DNA from: JAAYED01 sp040772225
GTDB lineage: Bacteria > Chloroflexota > Anaerolineae > UBA1429
Assembly: GCA_040772225.1 (NCBI GenBank)
Contig: JAXGYO010000003.1
Location: forward strand, 434,001-498,000
Length of the DNA: 64,000 bases
Reading direction: 5' to 3'
Shown piece by piece: positions 15,789 to 24,698 of this stretch (position 1 is the stretch's first letter; each line of letters starts with the position of its first letter). The position numbers were made by a program, and so were the translations under genes. The notes under the pieces were generated by a model that was not told the DNA's origin, did no database searches, and saw only the letters and a list, made by a program, of their open reading frames with translations.

Positions 15789-16757
15789 TCACTCAAAGGG
15801 AAAGCGCAGGCCGATCTGCCGGCGCACTTCTTCCAGCGTCTCGGCGATGGCGATGGTCTCGTCCAGCGGCATGATCGGGCTTTCCTTGAGGCCTGTGCGC
15901 ACACAATCGGCGACCTCAGCCGCCTCAAAGTGATAGCCGGCCTCCCCGGTAATCACCTCCGGCTCCTCGCCGGCGACTTGCAGCGTCGCTTTGGTGGCGT
16001 GCCAGAACTCGGGCACGTCGATACAGCCCTCGGTGCCATAGATGCGGGCGCCATCGGAGATATTGGCCCGCACGGCACAGGAGAGCTGCGCCATGGCGCC
16101 AGTGGGATAGCCAAGGATCATGCTGGTCAGTTCATCGACGCCTGTCTGCCCAATGTGAGCGTGGGCCTGGACGGTTGACGGTGCCCCCAGCAGCATGTGC
16201 GCCAGGGAGACCACATAGACGCCGACGTCGAGGGTGGCGCCCCCCGCCAGCGAGAGATTGAGCAGGCGGCTGTCCGGATTCCAGGCGGTGCGGAAACCAA
16301 AGTTGGCGGCGACCAGGCGAATCTCGCCGATACGCCCCTCTTTGATCCACTGGCGCACGCCCGAGATTACCGGCAAAAAGCGCGTCCACATGGCCTCCAT
16401 GAGGAACTGATCGTGGCTCCGTGCCGCGGCCACCATCTCGCGCACGCGGGCTGCGTTGACCTCCATGGGCTTTTCGCACAGGACAGCCTTGCCGTGCTCC
16501 AGCGCCATAATGGCGTGTTGCCGGTGAAAATTGTGCGGGGTGGCCACATAGATCGCGTCTACATCCCGGTCCCGCAGCAATTCCTCGTAGCTGCCATAAG
16601 CTCTGACAGCGCCCTGCCGCCTGGCAAAGGCTTCCGCCTTGTCCAGGGAGCGCGAGCCAGCAGCCAGTAGCGTCGCATCGGAAAGGCGCTTGAGGTCGTT
16701 GGTAAAGCGCACGGCAATGTTACCCGGTCCCAGAACGCCCCAGTTGAACTTGGCCAT
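15789..16757 (-). CDS. Gfo/Idh/MocA-family oxidoreductase
   Basis: 322 residues from ATG 16757, which has AGGAAG upstream; an in-frame start 14 codons earlier is possible. The N-terminal Rossmann motif (GVLGPGNIAVRF) binds NAD(P), and the LCEKPMEVN motif carries the conserved catalytic Lys of the family. The C-terminal alpha/beta domain binds a sugar or cyclitol substrate, not identifiable here. It is most like the dihydrodiol/D-xylose dehydrogenase subgroup. It is monocistronic, upstream of the arg promoter and convergent with neither neighbour. Confidence 0.88.
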   Translation of the reverse strand: MAKFNWGVLGPGNIAVRFTNDLKRLSDATLLAAGSRSLDKAEAFARRQGAVRAYGSYEELLRDRDVDAIYVATPHNFHRQHAIMALEHGKAVLCEKPMEVNAARVREMVAAARSHDQFLMEAMWTRFLPVISGVRQWIKEGRIGEIRLVAANFGFRTAWNPDSRLLNLSLAGGATLDVGVYVVSLAHMLLGAPSTVQAHAHIGQTGVDELTSMILGYPTGAMAQLSCAVRANISDGARIYGTEGCIDVPEFWHATKATLQVAGEEPEVITGEAGYHFEAAEVADCVRTGLKESPIMPLDETIAIAETLEEVRRQIGLRFPFE

Positions 16758-16855
16758 GTCTGAAACTTCCTTTCTTTGTTCATGCCGGCTGGACGTCATT
16801 ATACGATATCAGGCGCCCTGATGCGAGATCGCGCGGATGAGAGGGGGTGCAGCTC

Positions 16856-16884
16856 TTGATGGACGCAGGTTTGCATGTTATAAG
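16856..16884 (+). promoter_or_regulatory. promoter of the secreted-protein gene
   Basis: TTGATG at 16856-16861 and TATAAG at 16879-16884, 17-bp spacer, 37 bp before the ATG at 16922. Confidence 0.6.
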
Positions 16885-16921
16885 GATAGTGTGGCGTAAG
16901 CGAGCGCGAGTGGGGGTGGGT

Positions 16922-17416
16922 ATGAACTCTAGAAAGCACCTGGCGTTGCTGGTAATCCTTGTGGTGGCCCTTCTGGTTGCGCCGCTGGCTGTCGAAGCCA
17001 AGCGCCCCGTGGGGGTGGGCCGCCCGACGGTGACCATCGTGCCGCCGATCCCGCTTCTGCCCGGGCCACCGGTGCCCGGTGTGCCCCCGGAGCCATGCTC
17101 TACGCCGAGTCCTGCAACGCGCGAGGAGCCCGTACTTGATCCGCAAGCCACCTGGCTGGGCCCCATCACGGTGCTCTCTAACCGCACCGGATTTCATCTT
17201 TGGTATACCCCGGTAGAGTCGCGCGATGGATATATGGAGGGGCGACAGTACCATGCCACCTTCAAGGTGCGGACCAAATGCTCGCCAGGCTGGAGCGCAA
17301 TCACCGTGCCTGATCGCGCACCGTATAATCTGACCCCCTTTGTGGGGCGGCAGATGTGTTACCGCGTGAGCGGATTGAGCACCGGCGCTGCCGACCGGGA
17401 AGCTATGGCACGCTAG
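16922..17416 (+). CDS. secreted protein of unknown function
   Basis: 164 residues from ATG 16922, chosen because it starts a clean signal peptide (MNSRKHLALLVILVVALLV, cleavage expected after VEA). A Pro-rich linker follows (PTVTIVPPIPLLPGPPVPG), then a beta-rich region with three cysteines (C61, C118 and C143 approximately) that may form a disulfide. I do not recognise a family. It has its own promoter and faces the PA14 surface protein across a shared terminator. Confidence 0.7.
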   Translation: MNSRKHLALLVILVVALLVAPLAVEAKRPVGVGRPTVTIVPPIPLLPGPPVPGVPPEPCSTPSPATREEPVLDPQATWLGPITVLSNRTGFHLWYTPVESRDGYMEGRQYHATFKVRTKCSPGWSAITVPDRAPYNLTPFVGRQMCYRVSGLSTGAADREAMAR

Positions 17417-17428
17417 TCACTTGAATCA

Positions 17429-17467
17429 CAAGGGCGCTCCGAGGCAGGCAGCCTCGGAGCGCCCTTG
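17429..17467. terminator. bidirectional terminator hairpin
   Basis: A perfect 17-bp stem (CAAGGGCGCTCCGAGGC and its complement) with an AGGCA loop, between two convergent genes. It can serve both strands, though no long T-run follows. Confidence 0.8.
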
Positions 17468-17484
17468 TCCGTCTCTAGCGCCTC

Positions 17485-20400
17485 TCACCAGCGCCAGAAA
17501 AAGTTCCACCAGGGCGTCGGCGTGGGTGACGGCGCCGGGCGCAAATCCCGTAAGTCTGGCTCACCCGTGGGTACAATCGGCGCCAGAGGCGTGCGGTAGG
17601 GCTGCCTGGGCGCTTCCAGCTCGAGATCGGGCGTCTCCTGGGCCATCTCATAGGTCAGCCAGGGATCCCGGCTCGGGCTGGCGCCAAAGGACACCACGAT
17701 GCGGTGGTTGCCCGGGATGAGCGGCACGAGCGCTTGCTCCTCCCACTCTCCCGGCCGCCAGCGGTCGATGACGGTGCGGCCGTCGATGGTGAGACGCAGC
17801 CTGCCTTGAGCGCTCACGGTAAAGAGATAGTTGCCTCCCTCCACATCGCGCACGGTGCTCAGGCGGACACCCAGGTTCTTGAGCGAGATGTCCTCCCGGG
17901 GTGCATCCTCGCTCCAGTCGAACGCCAGGATATCCGTGCGCGCGATGCGCTCGGTCACCACAGGGGTGCCGCGCAGCAGCGCCGAGTCATAGTAAGCGAC
18001 GGTCCAGTCCTCCGGGTCGGGCGTGGCCGACGGCGAGGGCGTGACGGCCGGTGTCTTGCTCAACGTACCGGTCACCGTCGGCGTTACCGTGGCAGTCTCT
18101 GTGGGCGTCGTTGTCGGCGTCTCCGTGGCTGTCGAGATCGCCGTTGGCGTCTCCGTCGGCGTCGCTGTCGGCGTCTCCGTGGGCAGACCGCCTGGCGGCA
18201 GACCTCCGCCGTCCTCCGTGGCGATTGGCGTCACTGTTGGCGTCTCAGTTGGCGTCTCAGTTGGCGTTGCCGTGGGCGTCGCTGTCGGCGTCTCGGTCGC
18301 CGTCGGCGTCGCCGTCGGTGTGGCAGTCGCGGTAGCTGTTGCTGTAGGCGTGTGCGTCACCACAGGCGTCTCGGTGGGCGTAAATGTCGGTGTCCGGGTT
18401 GGCGTGTTCGTCGGCGTCGCCGTATTCGTGGGCGTCGCCGTCGGCGGCACACTGGTGGGCGGTACAACGAGTTCCCAGCCAGCCGAGAGGACGGCATTGC
18501 CGCCGCGCTCATAGTACTCGACCTGCAGCGAATGGAGGCCGGCGCTCAGGTCGCGTTCCGCATAATGAGACCCGCCCGGCGAGTCGGTCCAGGCGTCGAT
18601 GATGCGCACGCCATCCACATAAAGGCGTACGCCGTCATCGGCAAAGGCCGTAAACCGGTAGCGGCCGGCGCTCAACTGCACCTCGCGTGTCCAGCGAGCG
18701 CTCCAGTTGTCCGCGGGGACCACCAGGGCAGGCGCAGTTGTTCCCCAGGAAAGGGCGAGTTCTGCATCATTTCGTATCATCGCTGGCGTGCCGGCCAGGT
18801 CGGGGTTCGGATAGTACTCGCCGCGCCAACCGCTAAAGGTCGTCACGGCACCGTAGGACATCTGTGCCAGGGCGTTGCCCAGGTGCTCGCGGTACTCTAC
18901 GCGTATCGTGTGAGCCCCGGCAGGCAACCAGATGTACCCCTCGTGCGTACGATCGCCCGTGCTGTCCCACGCGTCGATGACGGGCAGGTCGTCCACATAG
19001 AGCCGGATACCATCGTCGGCCCGTACCGCAAAGCGGTAGGGGCCCTGGGCAAAGGCCAGGGCGCGCGTCCATCGCACCGAAAAGCGGTCGGCGGGGAGGC
19101 CCGGGGCCGGGGCACTGGCACCCCAGTCAAAGGCGATATTCGCGTCATCGCGCACCAGTGCGGGCGACCCGGCCAGGTCCACGTTGGCGAAATAGTCGCC
19201 GCGCCAGGCGGTGATCACTGGCGTGGCCGTAGCGGCCGGGCCGGCCGGCGCCCAGTCCAGTTCGATATAGGCCAGGCCCGTCTCTTCGAGGTACATGACG
19301 ACGATCTCGTGGTATCCCGCCGCGAAATCGCGCTGCACGGTGATCTCGCCCGGTCCCGTGTTCCAGCGGTCGATCACCAGGGTGCCGTCGACCCACAACC
19401 GGACTGCATCGTCATAGCGCACGCTGATGTTGTGCAACCCGGCCGTAAACCAGGCACTGCGCGACCAGCGCACGCCAAAGTTGTCCGCCGGCAGGCGCGT
19501 GGCGGGTGAGTTGTAGCCCCAGGTAAAGGCGACGGCCTGGTCGTTGCGCGTCATCACAGGAGCGCCTTCAAAGCTGGTGTTGTTCCAATACTCGCCGCGC
19601 CAATAATCCGTGGGTATGGGCCCCAGGGTTTGCGTGGGGGGTATCGTTGCTGTTTGCGTCCCTGTCGGCGTTACTGCCGGCGTCGCTGTCGGCACCGCCG
19701 TCGCGGGCGCTGGCATCGGGGTGGGGACTGACGCCACCGGTGTCTGCGTCGATACGGGTGTTGGCGATGCGAGTGTGGGTTCCGGGGTCGCAGGTTCGGG
19801 CCCATTGGCTGCCCGCACGGTATTGCCCAGCGTGTCCGTGCGATACTGGTACACGCGGTCCCCCGCCCGCAACCAGATGCGGTAACCTGGCGTCACCACG
19901 GTGGCGCAGTTCTCACCGCTCAAACCGAGGCATGCATCGGGCCACCGCACCGGCTCGATCGAGTCTGTCAGAATGGCGTCGGCGGAGATACCCAGCCGGT
20001 TTGCCAGGTCCGCGCGGGCCTGCATCACGAGGGCATTGCGCTGCGCCTCGCTGGCCAGACGATCGTATACGGACTGCGCAAAGGCCAGGATGACGGCCTG
20101 ATCCGCTTCGGTCGCCTCGCGCCGTCCCTCGCCTTGCAGGCGCAGCGATAGCTTGAGATTGTCGGGCCCTCCCGGATTGTCTTCGCTGACAACCTCGAGC
20201 GCACGGTAGCGAATTCGATACGAGACGAGCTGGCTGATCTCATCGGCGGTGAGTTCGCCAGCCTGCAGCGTATCGGCACAGCGGCCAAAGATGGCCCGGT
20301 TCTCGCTATCGATGTAGAGTCGATCGCAGTATCCGGCGATGCCGCCCTCACGCCGCCAGGAGAGCACTGCGTCTACGGGCTCTGTCAGGTCTGCGGTCGC

Positions 20401-20556
20401 CGTGGCTGCGGGGAAGGGCGCCACCGCCGTGGGCGTCACATCGGCGCTGGCGGCGCGACGCACAGCCCATGCACCGACGGAGAGCAACACCAGTGCGATC
20501 CCTGCGCCCAGGACAAAGTATAGCGTTCTGCGCGATGTCGCGATTTCGTTGTCCAT
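17485..20556 (-). CDS. large membrane-anchored PA14-repeat surface protein
   Basis: 1023 residues from ATG 20556 (a TTG 30 bp upstream is also open). A single transmembrane anchor (TLYFVLGAGIALVLLSVGAW) lies near residue 15. A globular region of about 230 residues with several Cys follows. Next comes a Thr/Pro linker, three tandem PA14 domains (each with WRGEY...DDGIRLYVDG...W), a long TPT/TPTETP linker of about 150 residues, a fourth PA14-like domain, and a Trp-rich C-terminus. PA14 domains bind carbohydrate in other surface proteins, so glycan binding or adhesion outside the cell is likely. The repetitive linker creates long spurious frames on the opposite strand. Confidence 0.85.
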   Translation of the reverse strand: MDNEIATSRRTLYFVLGAGIALVLLSVGAWAVRRAASADVTPTAVAPFPAATATADLTEPVDAVLSWRREGGIAGYCDRLYIDSENRAIFGRCADTLQAGELTADEISQLVSYRIRYRALEVVSEDNPGGPDNLKLSLRLQGEGRREATEADQAVILAFAQSVYDRLASEAQRNALVMQARADLANRLGISADAILTDSIEPVRWPDACLGLSGENCATVVTPGYRIWLRAGDRVYQYRTDTLGNTVRAANGPEPATPEPTLASPTPVSTQTPVASVPTPMPAPATAVPTATPAVTPTGTQTATIPPTQTLGPIPTDYWRGEYWNNTSFEGAPVMTRNDQAVAFTWGYNSPATRLPADNFGVRWSRSAWFTAGLHNISVRYDDAVRLWVDGTLVIDRWNTGPGEITVQRDFAAGYHEIVVMYLEETGLAYIELDWAPAGPAATATPVITAWRGDYFANVDLAGSPALVRDDANIAFDWGASAPAPGLPADRFSVRWTRALAFAQGPYRFAVRADDGIRLYVDDLPVIDAWDSTGDRTHEGYIWLPAGAHTIRVEYREHLGNALAQMSYGAVTTFSGWRGEYYPNPDLAGTPAMIRNDAELALSWGTTAPALVVPADNWSARWTREVQLSAGRYRFTAFADDGVRLYVDGVRIIDAWTDSPGGSHYAERDLSAGLHSLQVEYYERGGNAVLSAGWELVVPPTSVPPTATPTNTATPTNTPTRTPTFTPTETPVVTHTPTATATATATPTATPTATETPTATPTATPTETPTETPTVTPIATEDGGGLPPGGLPTETPTATPTETPTAISTATETPTTTPTETATVTPTVTGTLSKTPAVTPSPSATPDPEDWTVAYYDSALLRGTPVVTERIARTDILAFDWSEDAPREDISLKNLGVRLSTVRDVEGGNYLFTVSAQGRLRLTIDGRTVIDRWRPGEWEEQALVPLIPGNHRIVVSFGASPSRDPWLTYEMAQETPDLELEAPRQPYRTPLAPIVPTGEPDLRDLRPAPSPTPTPWWNFFWRW

Positions 20557-20749
20557 AGTGTCTTTTCTATGTTTGTGTTTCTGCAAACATGCGGGCCCAC
20601 GACCCAGACGGGGGGGGTACCTCGCGCTGGGGCGCCAGCATCTACTAGACGTTGGGCACGACTCCAGGGTTCCCTGCCGCAGACAGTATAACCCCTGAGC
20701 GGGTGAAAGGCGTCAGCCGGCCTGGAGGAGCACACCCCAGGGAAACCAA

Positions 20750-20774
20750 AGCGCCCTGTGCGATGCGGGGCGCT
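20750..20774 (-). terminator. terminator-like hairpin after the nitroreductase
   Basis: AGCGCCC at 20750-20756 pairs with GGGCGCT at 20768-20774, 19 bp after the nitroreductase stop on the minus strand. Confidence 0.5.
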
Positions 20775-20792
20775 CTTGCGGGCCGAGTCAGG

Positions 20793-21305
20793 CTAGATAT
20801 TGAGCGGCTCGCCGAAACGGTCGCGCGAAAAGACCTCGTTCCACTCTTTGCGCTGGCGCGCGGGCGGGTGGACCTCGGGCACGCCGAGGGGGCTGCAGGC
20901 GACCACGGTGAGGTCGTCCGGAATGCCACACACGGCCTTGACGTCCTCATCCTTGAATGCGCCAATCCAGCAGGTGCCATAGCCCAGGCTTGCAGCCGCC
21001 AGCACCATGTTCTCAAGGGCGATGGCCACATCGACCTTGTACCATTTCTCGGTGACGGAGGGACGCCCGACGGCGACAATGATATAGGCCGCGTCGGCCA
21101 TCCACATCTGGTCGTTGCAGGCCTGCGCCACCCGGGCCTTTTGCTCGGGGTCGCCCACGATGACAAAATGCCAGGGCTGGCGGTTGGCGGCGGAGGGCGC
21201 CTGATGACCTGACTCTAGAATCTGCTTCAGATCCGCGTCAGGGATCGGCTCCTTTTTGTAGGTCCGCACACTGCGCCGTTCCAGGATGGTGGTCAGCGTA
21301 TCCAT
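20793..21305 (-). CDS. nitroreductase-family protein
   Basis: 170 residues. The FMN-binding pattern RRSVRTYKKEPIP, the APSAANRQPWHFVIV segment and the C-terminal ACSPLGVPE region are typical of small nitroreductases. Such enzymes reduce nitro groups, quinones or enones with NAD(P)H through FMN. The ATG is preceded by AAGGAG. It is monocistronic. Confidence 0.9.
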   Translation of the reverse strand: MDTLTTILERRSVRTYKKEPIPDADLKQILESGHQAPSAANRQPWHFVIVGDPEQKARVAQACNDQMWMADAAYIIVAVGRPSVTEKWYKVDVAIALENMVLAAASLGYGTCWIGAFKDEDVKAVCGIPDDLTVVACSPLGVPEVHPPARQRKEWNEVFSRDRFGEPLNI

Positions 21306-21570
21306 GCTATGCTCCTTGTATATATATGTGTGTATGATGCCAGCCCATGGCTGGCTACAATACGGTGTAGAAGCTGAGGCCGACGTTGTGCTCCTTGAGG
21401 TTCTGCCTCGGCCGAAAGACTGTCGCCTCAGCTCTGCGCGAGGTCTCGGATAAGCAGGTTGCAGACAAGCTGCACATCACCCACAAGGCTGAGGGTCGCG
21501 TAGAGTTATGAGGACGCCTTTCAAACTGGTTCGTTGGCCTCGCCAGGGCCAGAGCGCGCCGGCTGCTCGC

Positions 21571-22236
21571 CTAGTCTTCGCCGTCGGGCAGGTCGGCCAG
21601 TTCGCCGGTGATGAGAAAGACGATGCGCTCGCAGATATTGGTGACGCGATCGGCCGCACGTTCCAGGTTGTGGGCCGCCCAGAGCAGCATGTTGGCCTGC
21701 TCGATCTTGCTCCGGTCCGCCAGAATCAGGCCCATCAACTCGTGGCGGATCTGGTTATAGAGCGAATCAACCTGTTCATCATCCATCGGGATAGCGCGGG
21801 CGGCCTGCTCGTCCTGCTCGATATATGCCCGCAGGGCACAGCCCAGCATGTCCATCGCGGTCTCGCACATGCGGGGGATATCGAGCAGGGGCTTGATGAG
21901 TTCCTGCTCGCCGATCATCAGGTTGATCTTGGAGATCCCCTTGGCATAGTCGCCCGTGCGCTCCAGTTCGCGGATAATGTCGAGAATGGCCGCCAGGGCT
22001 CGGAGGTCGCGAGCCATCGGCTGCTGCGTCGCGATCAACACCAGCACATCGGACTCGATCTGGAAGCGCTTGCTATTGATGCGCATATCCTCGTCGATGA
22101 TCTGCAGCGCCCCATCCAAATTCCGGGTCTTGAGATAGTCGACCGAATTGCATACCGCCCGCTGCACCATGTAACCCAGCTCGAGCACCTCATTCTGCAA
22201 GCGCCACAGCTCTCCCTCAAAACGTTGTCTCAACAT
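21571..22236 (-). CDS. phoU: phosphate transport regulator PhoU
   Basis: 221 residues and all-helical, with two PhoU repeats. It carries the acidic metal-binding motifs LELGYMVQRA and RELERTGDYAKGI, and the second-repeat LERAADRVTNICE. It links the Pst transporter to the PhoR kinase and curbs phosphate uptake. It is the last gene of the pst operon. Confidence 0.93.
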   Translation of the reverse strand: MLRQRFEGELWRLQNEVLELGYMVQRAVCNSVDYLKTRNLDGALQIIDEDMRINSKRFQIESDVLVLIATQQPMARDLRALAAILDIIRELERTGDYAKGISKINLMIGEQELIKPLLDIPRMCETAMDMLGCALRAYIEQDEQAARAIPMDDEQVDSLYNQIRHELMGLILADRSKIEQANMLLWAAHNLERAADRVTNICERIVFLITGELADLPDGED

Positions 22237-22272
22237 CCGGATTTCCTCTCTTTCCAGAGCGCGCCCCTGGCC

Positions 22273-23040
22273 TTAGCCAAAGCGACCGGTGATATAGTCC
22301 ACAGTGCGTTTGTCATCCGGCTGGGTAAAGATCTTGCCTGTCTCCCCGTACTCGATCAGTTGCCCCGTCTGGCCGTCATCGGTCAGAAAGAACGCCGTCC
22401 AGTCCGAGACACGCGCGGCCTGCTGCATATTGTGGGTGACGATGACGATGGTATAGTGCGCGATCAGCTCGCGCATCAGGTCCTCGATGCGCAGCGTCTC
22501 GACGGGGTCCAGCGCCGAGGCCGGCTCGTCCATCAGGATCACCTCGGGGGTGATGGCGATCACCCGCGCCAGGCAGAGCCGCTGCTGCTGCCCCAGGGAG
22601 AGCGCCAGTGCCTCCTGCTGCAGACTGTCGCGCACCTCTTTCCACAGCCCCACATCGGTGAGGCTGCGTTCCACCACGGCATCCAGGTCGGCGCCGCGTG
22701 CCGTCCCCAGCACGCGCGGGCCAAAAGCGACGTTGTCATAGATGGACTGCGGGAAAGGATTGGGGCGCTGAAAGACCATGCCCACCCGCTGGCGCAGCGC
22801 CACCACGTCGTATTCGGGCGCATAGATCGGCTTCCCCTCCAGATAGACCTGCCCCTCGATGTGAAAGCCGCGGATGGTGTCGTTCATGCGGTTCAGCGTG
22901 CGCATAAAGGTCGTCTTGCCGCAGCCCGATGGACCGATGAGCGCGGTGATCTGGCGCTCCTTGATCTCTATCGAGACGTCGGCAAGCACCTGCTTTTGCC
23001 CGTAAAAGGCGTTCAGGTGCTCGGCATGCATCTTGCTCAT
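22273..23040 (-). CDS. pstB: phosphate ABC transporter ATP-binding protein (first copy)
   Basis: 255 residues. Walker A is GPSGCGKTT, the Q-loop lies in GMVFQRPNPFPQSIYDNVAFGPR (the PstB-specific FPMSI-like motif), and Walker B is VILMDEPASALDP. The signature reads LSLGQQQRL instead of LSGGQQQRL, a conservative change often seen in PstB. It energises phosphate import. It is separated from the second pstB by 63 bp. Confidence 0.93.
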   Translation of the reverse strand: MSKMHAEHLNAFYGQKQVLADVSIEIKERQITALIGPSGCGKTTFMRTLNRMNDTIRGFHIEGQVYLEGKPIYAPEYDVVALRQRVGMVFQRPNPFPQSIYDNVAFGPRVLGTARGADLDAVVERSLTDVGLWKEVRDSLQQEALALSLGQQQRLCLARVIAITPEVILMDEPASALDPVETLRIEDLMRELIAHYTIVIVTHNMQQAARVSDWTAFFLTDDGQTGQLIEYGETGKIFTQPDDKRTVDYITGRFG

Positions 23041-23103
23041 GGCCCCGTTCTGTCTCCGTTCATGGTGTGCGGCGCTCCCGCACGCACTCTACAAGGGCTG
23101 TGG

Positions 23104-23859
23104 TCAGCCGAAGCGCCCGGTCACGTAATCCTCGGTGCGCTGGTCCCGCGCGCGGGTAAAGATTTCCTCGCCGGTGCCAGTCTCGATCAGTTCGCCCATC
23201 AGGAAAAAGGCCGCATGGTCGGCCACGCGCGCACCCTGCTGGACGCTGTGCGGCACCAGGATGATGGTGTACCGCTCCTTGAGCTCTGCAAGCGATTGCT
23301 CCACCCGGGCCGTCGAGATGGGATCCAGCCCGGAGGTGGGCTCGTCCAGCAGCAGGATCTCTGGTTCCACCGCCAGGCTGCGGGCGATGCACAGGCGCTG
23401 CTGCTGCCCGCCGGAAAAGCCGCTGGCCGGGCTATCGAGCCGGTCCTTGACCTCGTCCCAGAGGGCGGCCTGGGTAAGGCTGGTGTACAGGATCTCATCC
23501 AGGCGCTCGCGGTCCCGGATGCCCGCCAGGGTGGGACCGTAGAGCACATTCTGGCGCACCGTGCCGGGCAGCGGCAGCGGCAGAGCGAACACCATGCCGG
23601 CGCGGCGGCGCAACTGCGCGAGACCGACCGTGGGGGCGTAGATGTCCGCCCCATCCACAGTGATGGTGCCGCTCATGGTGGTGTCATCCAGCCGGTCGTT
23701 GAGGCGATTGATCAGGCGCAGCAGCGTGGTCTTGCCCCCGCCTGCCGGTCCGAAAAACACGGTTACGCTATTGGCAGGCACATCGAGCGAGATGCTGTCG
23801 AGCGCCTGGTGCGTCCCGTACCAGTAACTGACGTCGCGGATCTGGATTTTGGTTACCAT
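23104..23859 (-). CDS. pstB: phosphate ABC transporter ATP-binding protein (second, divergent copy)
   Basis: 251 residues. Walker A is GPAGGGKTT, the signature FSGGQQQRL and Walker B ILLLDEPTSGLDP. The FPQSIYDN block of the other copy is replaced by LPGTVRQNV, so this paralog is divergent and may pair with the same permeases under other conditions. It overlaps the end of pstA by 7 bp. Confidence 0.88.
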   Translation of the reverse strand: MVTKIQIRDVSYWYGTHQALDSISLDVPANSVTVFFGPAGGGKTTLLRLINRLNDRLDDTTMSGTITVDGADIYAPTVGLAQLRRRAGMVFALPLPLPGTVRQNVLYGPTLAGIRDRERLDEILYTSLTQAALWDEVKDRLDSPASGFSGGQQQRLCIARSLAVEPEILLLDEPTSGLDPISTARVEQSLAELKERYTIILVPHSVQQGARVADHAAFFLMGELIETGTGEEIFTRARDQRTEDYVTGRFG

Positions 23860-24698
23860 TCGCGTCTGCGCCTGAAATAGCTGCGGATGAGCGTGGCGAT
23901 GAGGTTCAGCGAGAGCACAAAGATGAGCAGCACGAGCGCCGTGCCGAACTGGATATCCAGCGGCATGCCGGGCACCTGCGTGCTGATGACATACAGGTGA
24001 TAGGGCAGCGCCATGGTCTGGTCCATGGGTGAGCTGGGCAGGACGGGCAAGTAGAACGCGGCTACTGTGAACAGGATCGGCGCCGTCTCGCCGGCCGAGC
24101 GGAGCAGGCCCAGGATCACCCCCGTGATGATGCCGGGCAGCGCCTGAGGGAGCACGATGCGGCGGATGCCCTGCCAGTTGGTGCCGCCCAGGCTGGCGCT
24201 GACCGTGCGGAACTCCATGGGCACCGCCCGCAGCGCCTCTTCCGAGGTGCTGATGATCACCGGCAGCGTCATGATGGCGAGGGTCAGTGAGCCCGCCACA
24301 ATCGAGGTGCCGAACTGGAGCAGCAGCACAAAGATGCCCACGCCAAAGAGGCCATAGACCACGGAGGGCACGCTGGCCAGGTTGACGATCGCCAGCCGCA
24401 CCGCGCGGGTCAGGGCGTTGTCGCGGGCATATTCCGAGAGGTAGATGGCGGCGCCCACGCCCATGGGGATGGCTACCAGCCCGGTGCCCAGGGTGAGCAG
24501 CAGCGTGCCCACGATCGCGGGCAGGATGCCACCCGCCTTCATGCCCTCACGGGGCATCTGCGTCAAGAACTCCCAGCTGATGGCGGGTGCACCCTGAACG
24601 ACGATCGCACCGACCACCAGCAGGATAGGGATCACAACGATCAGGCTGATCACGGCGAGCAGGGCAAAGCCCAGTTTCTGCTGAAGATGGCGGTTCAT
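23853..24698 (-). CDS. pstA: phosphate ABC transporter permease PstA
   Basis: 281 residues with six predicted membrane helices. The cytoplasmic EAA loop (EALRAVPMEFRTVSASLGGTNWQGIRRIVLPQALPGIITG) contacts the ATPase. It pairs with PstC to form the phosphate channel. Start and stop overlap the neighbouring genes, indicating coupled translation. Confidence 0.95.
   Translation of the reverse strand: MNRHLQQKLGFALLAVISLIVVIPILLVVGAIVVQGAPAISWEFLTQMPREGMKAGGILPAIVGTLLLTLGTGLVAIPMGVGAAIYLSEYARDNALTRAVRLAIVNLASVPSVVYGLFGVGIFVLLLQFGTSIVAGSLTLAIMTLPVIISTSEEALRAVPMEFRTVSASLGGTNWQGIRRIVLPQALPGIITGVILGLLRSAGETAPILFTVAAFYLPVLPSSPMDQTMALPYHLYVISTQVPGMPLDIQFGTALVLLIFVLSLNLIATLIRSYFRRRREW

Noticed and set aside
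17704..19509. A 601-residue plus-strand frame
   Set aside because: It is Arg/Gly-rich shadow coding opposite the PA14 protein and its Thr/Pro linkers, with no domain and no ribosome binding site.
21508..23880. A 790-residue plus-strand frame
   Set aside because: It is the antisense of phoU and both pstB genes, which have clear conserved motifs on the other strand.
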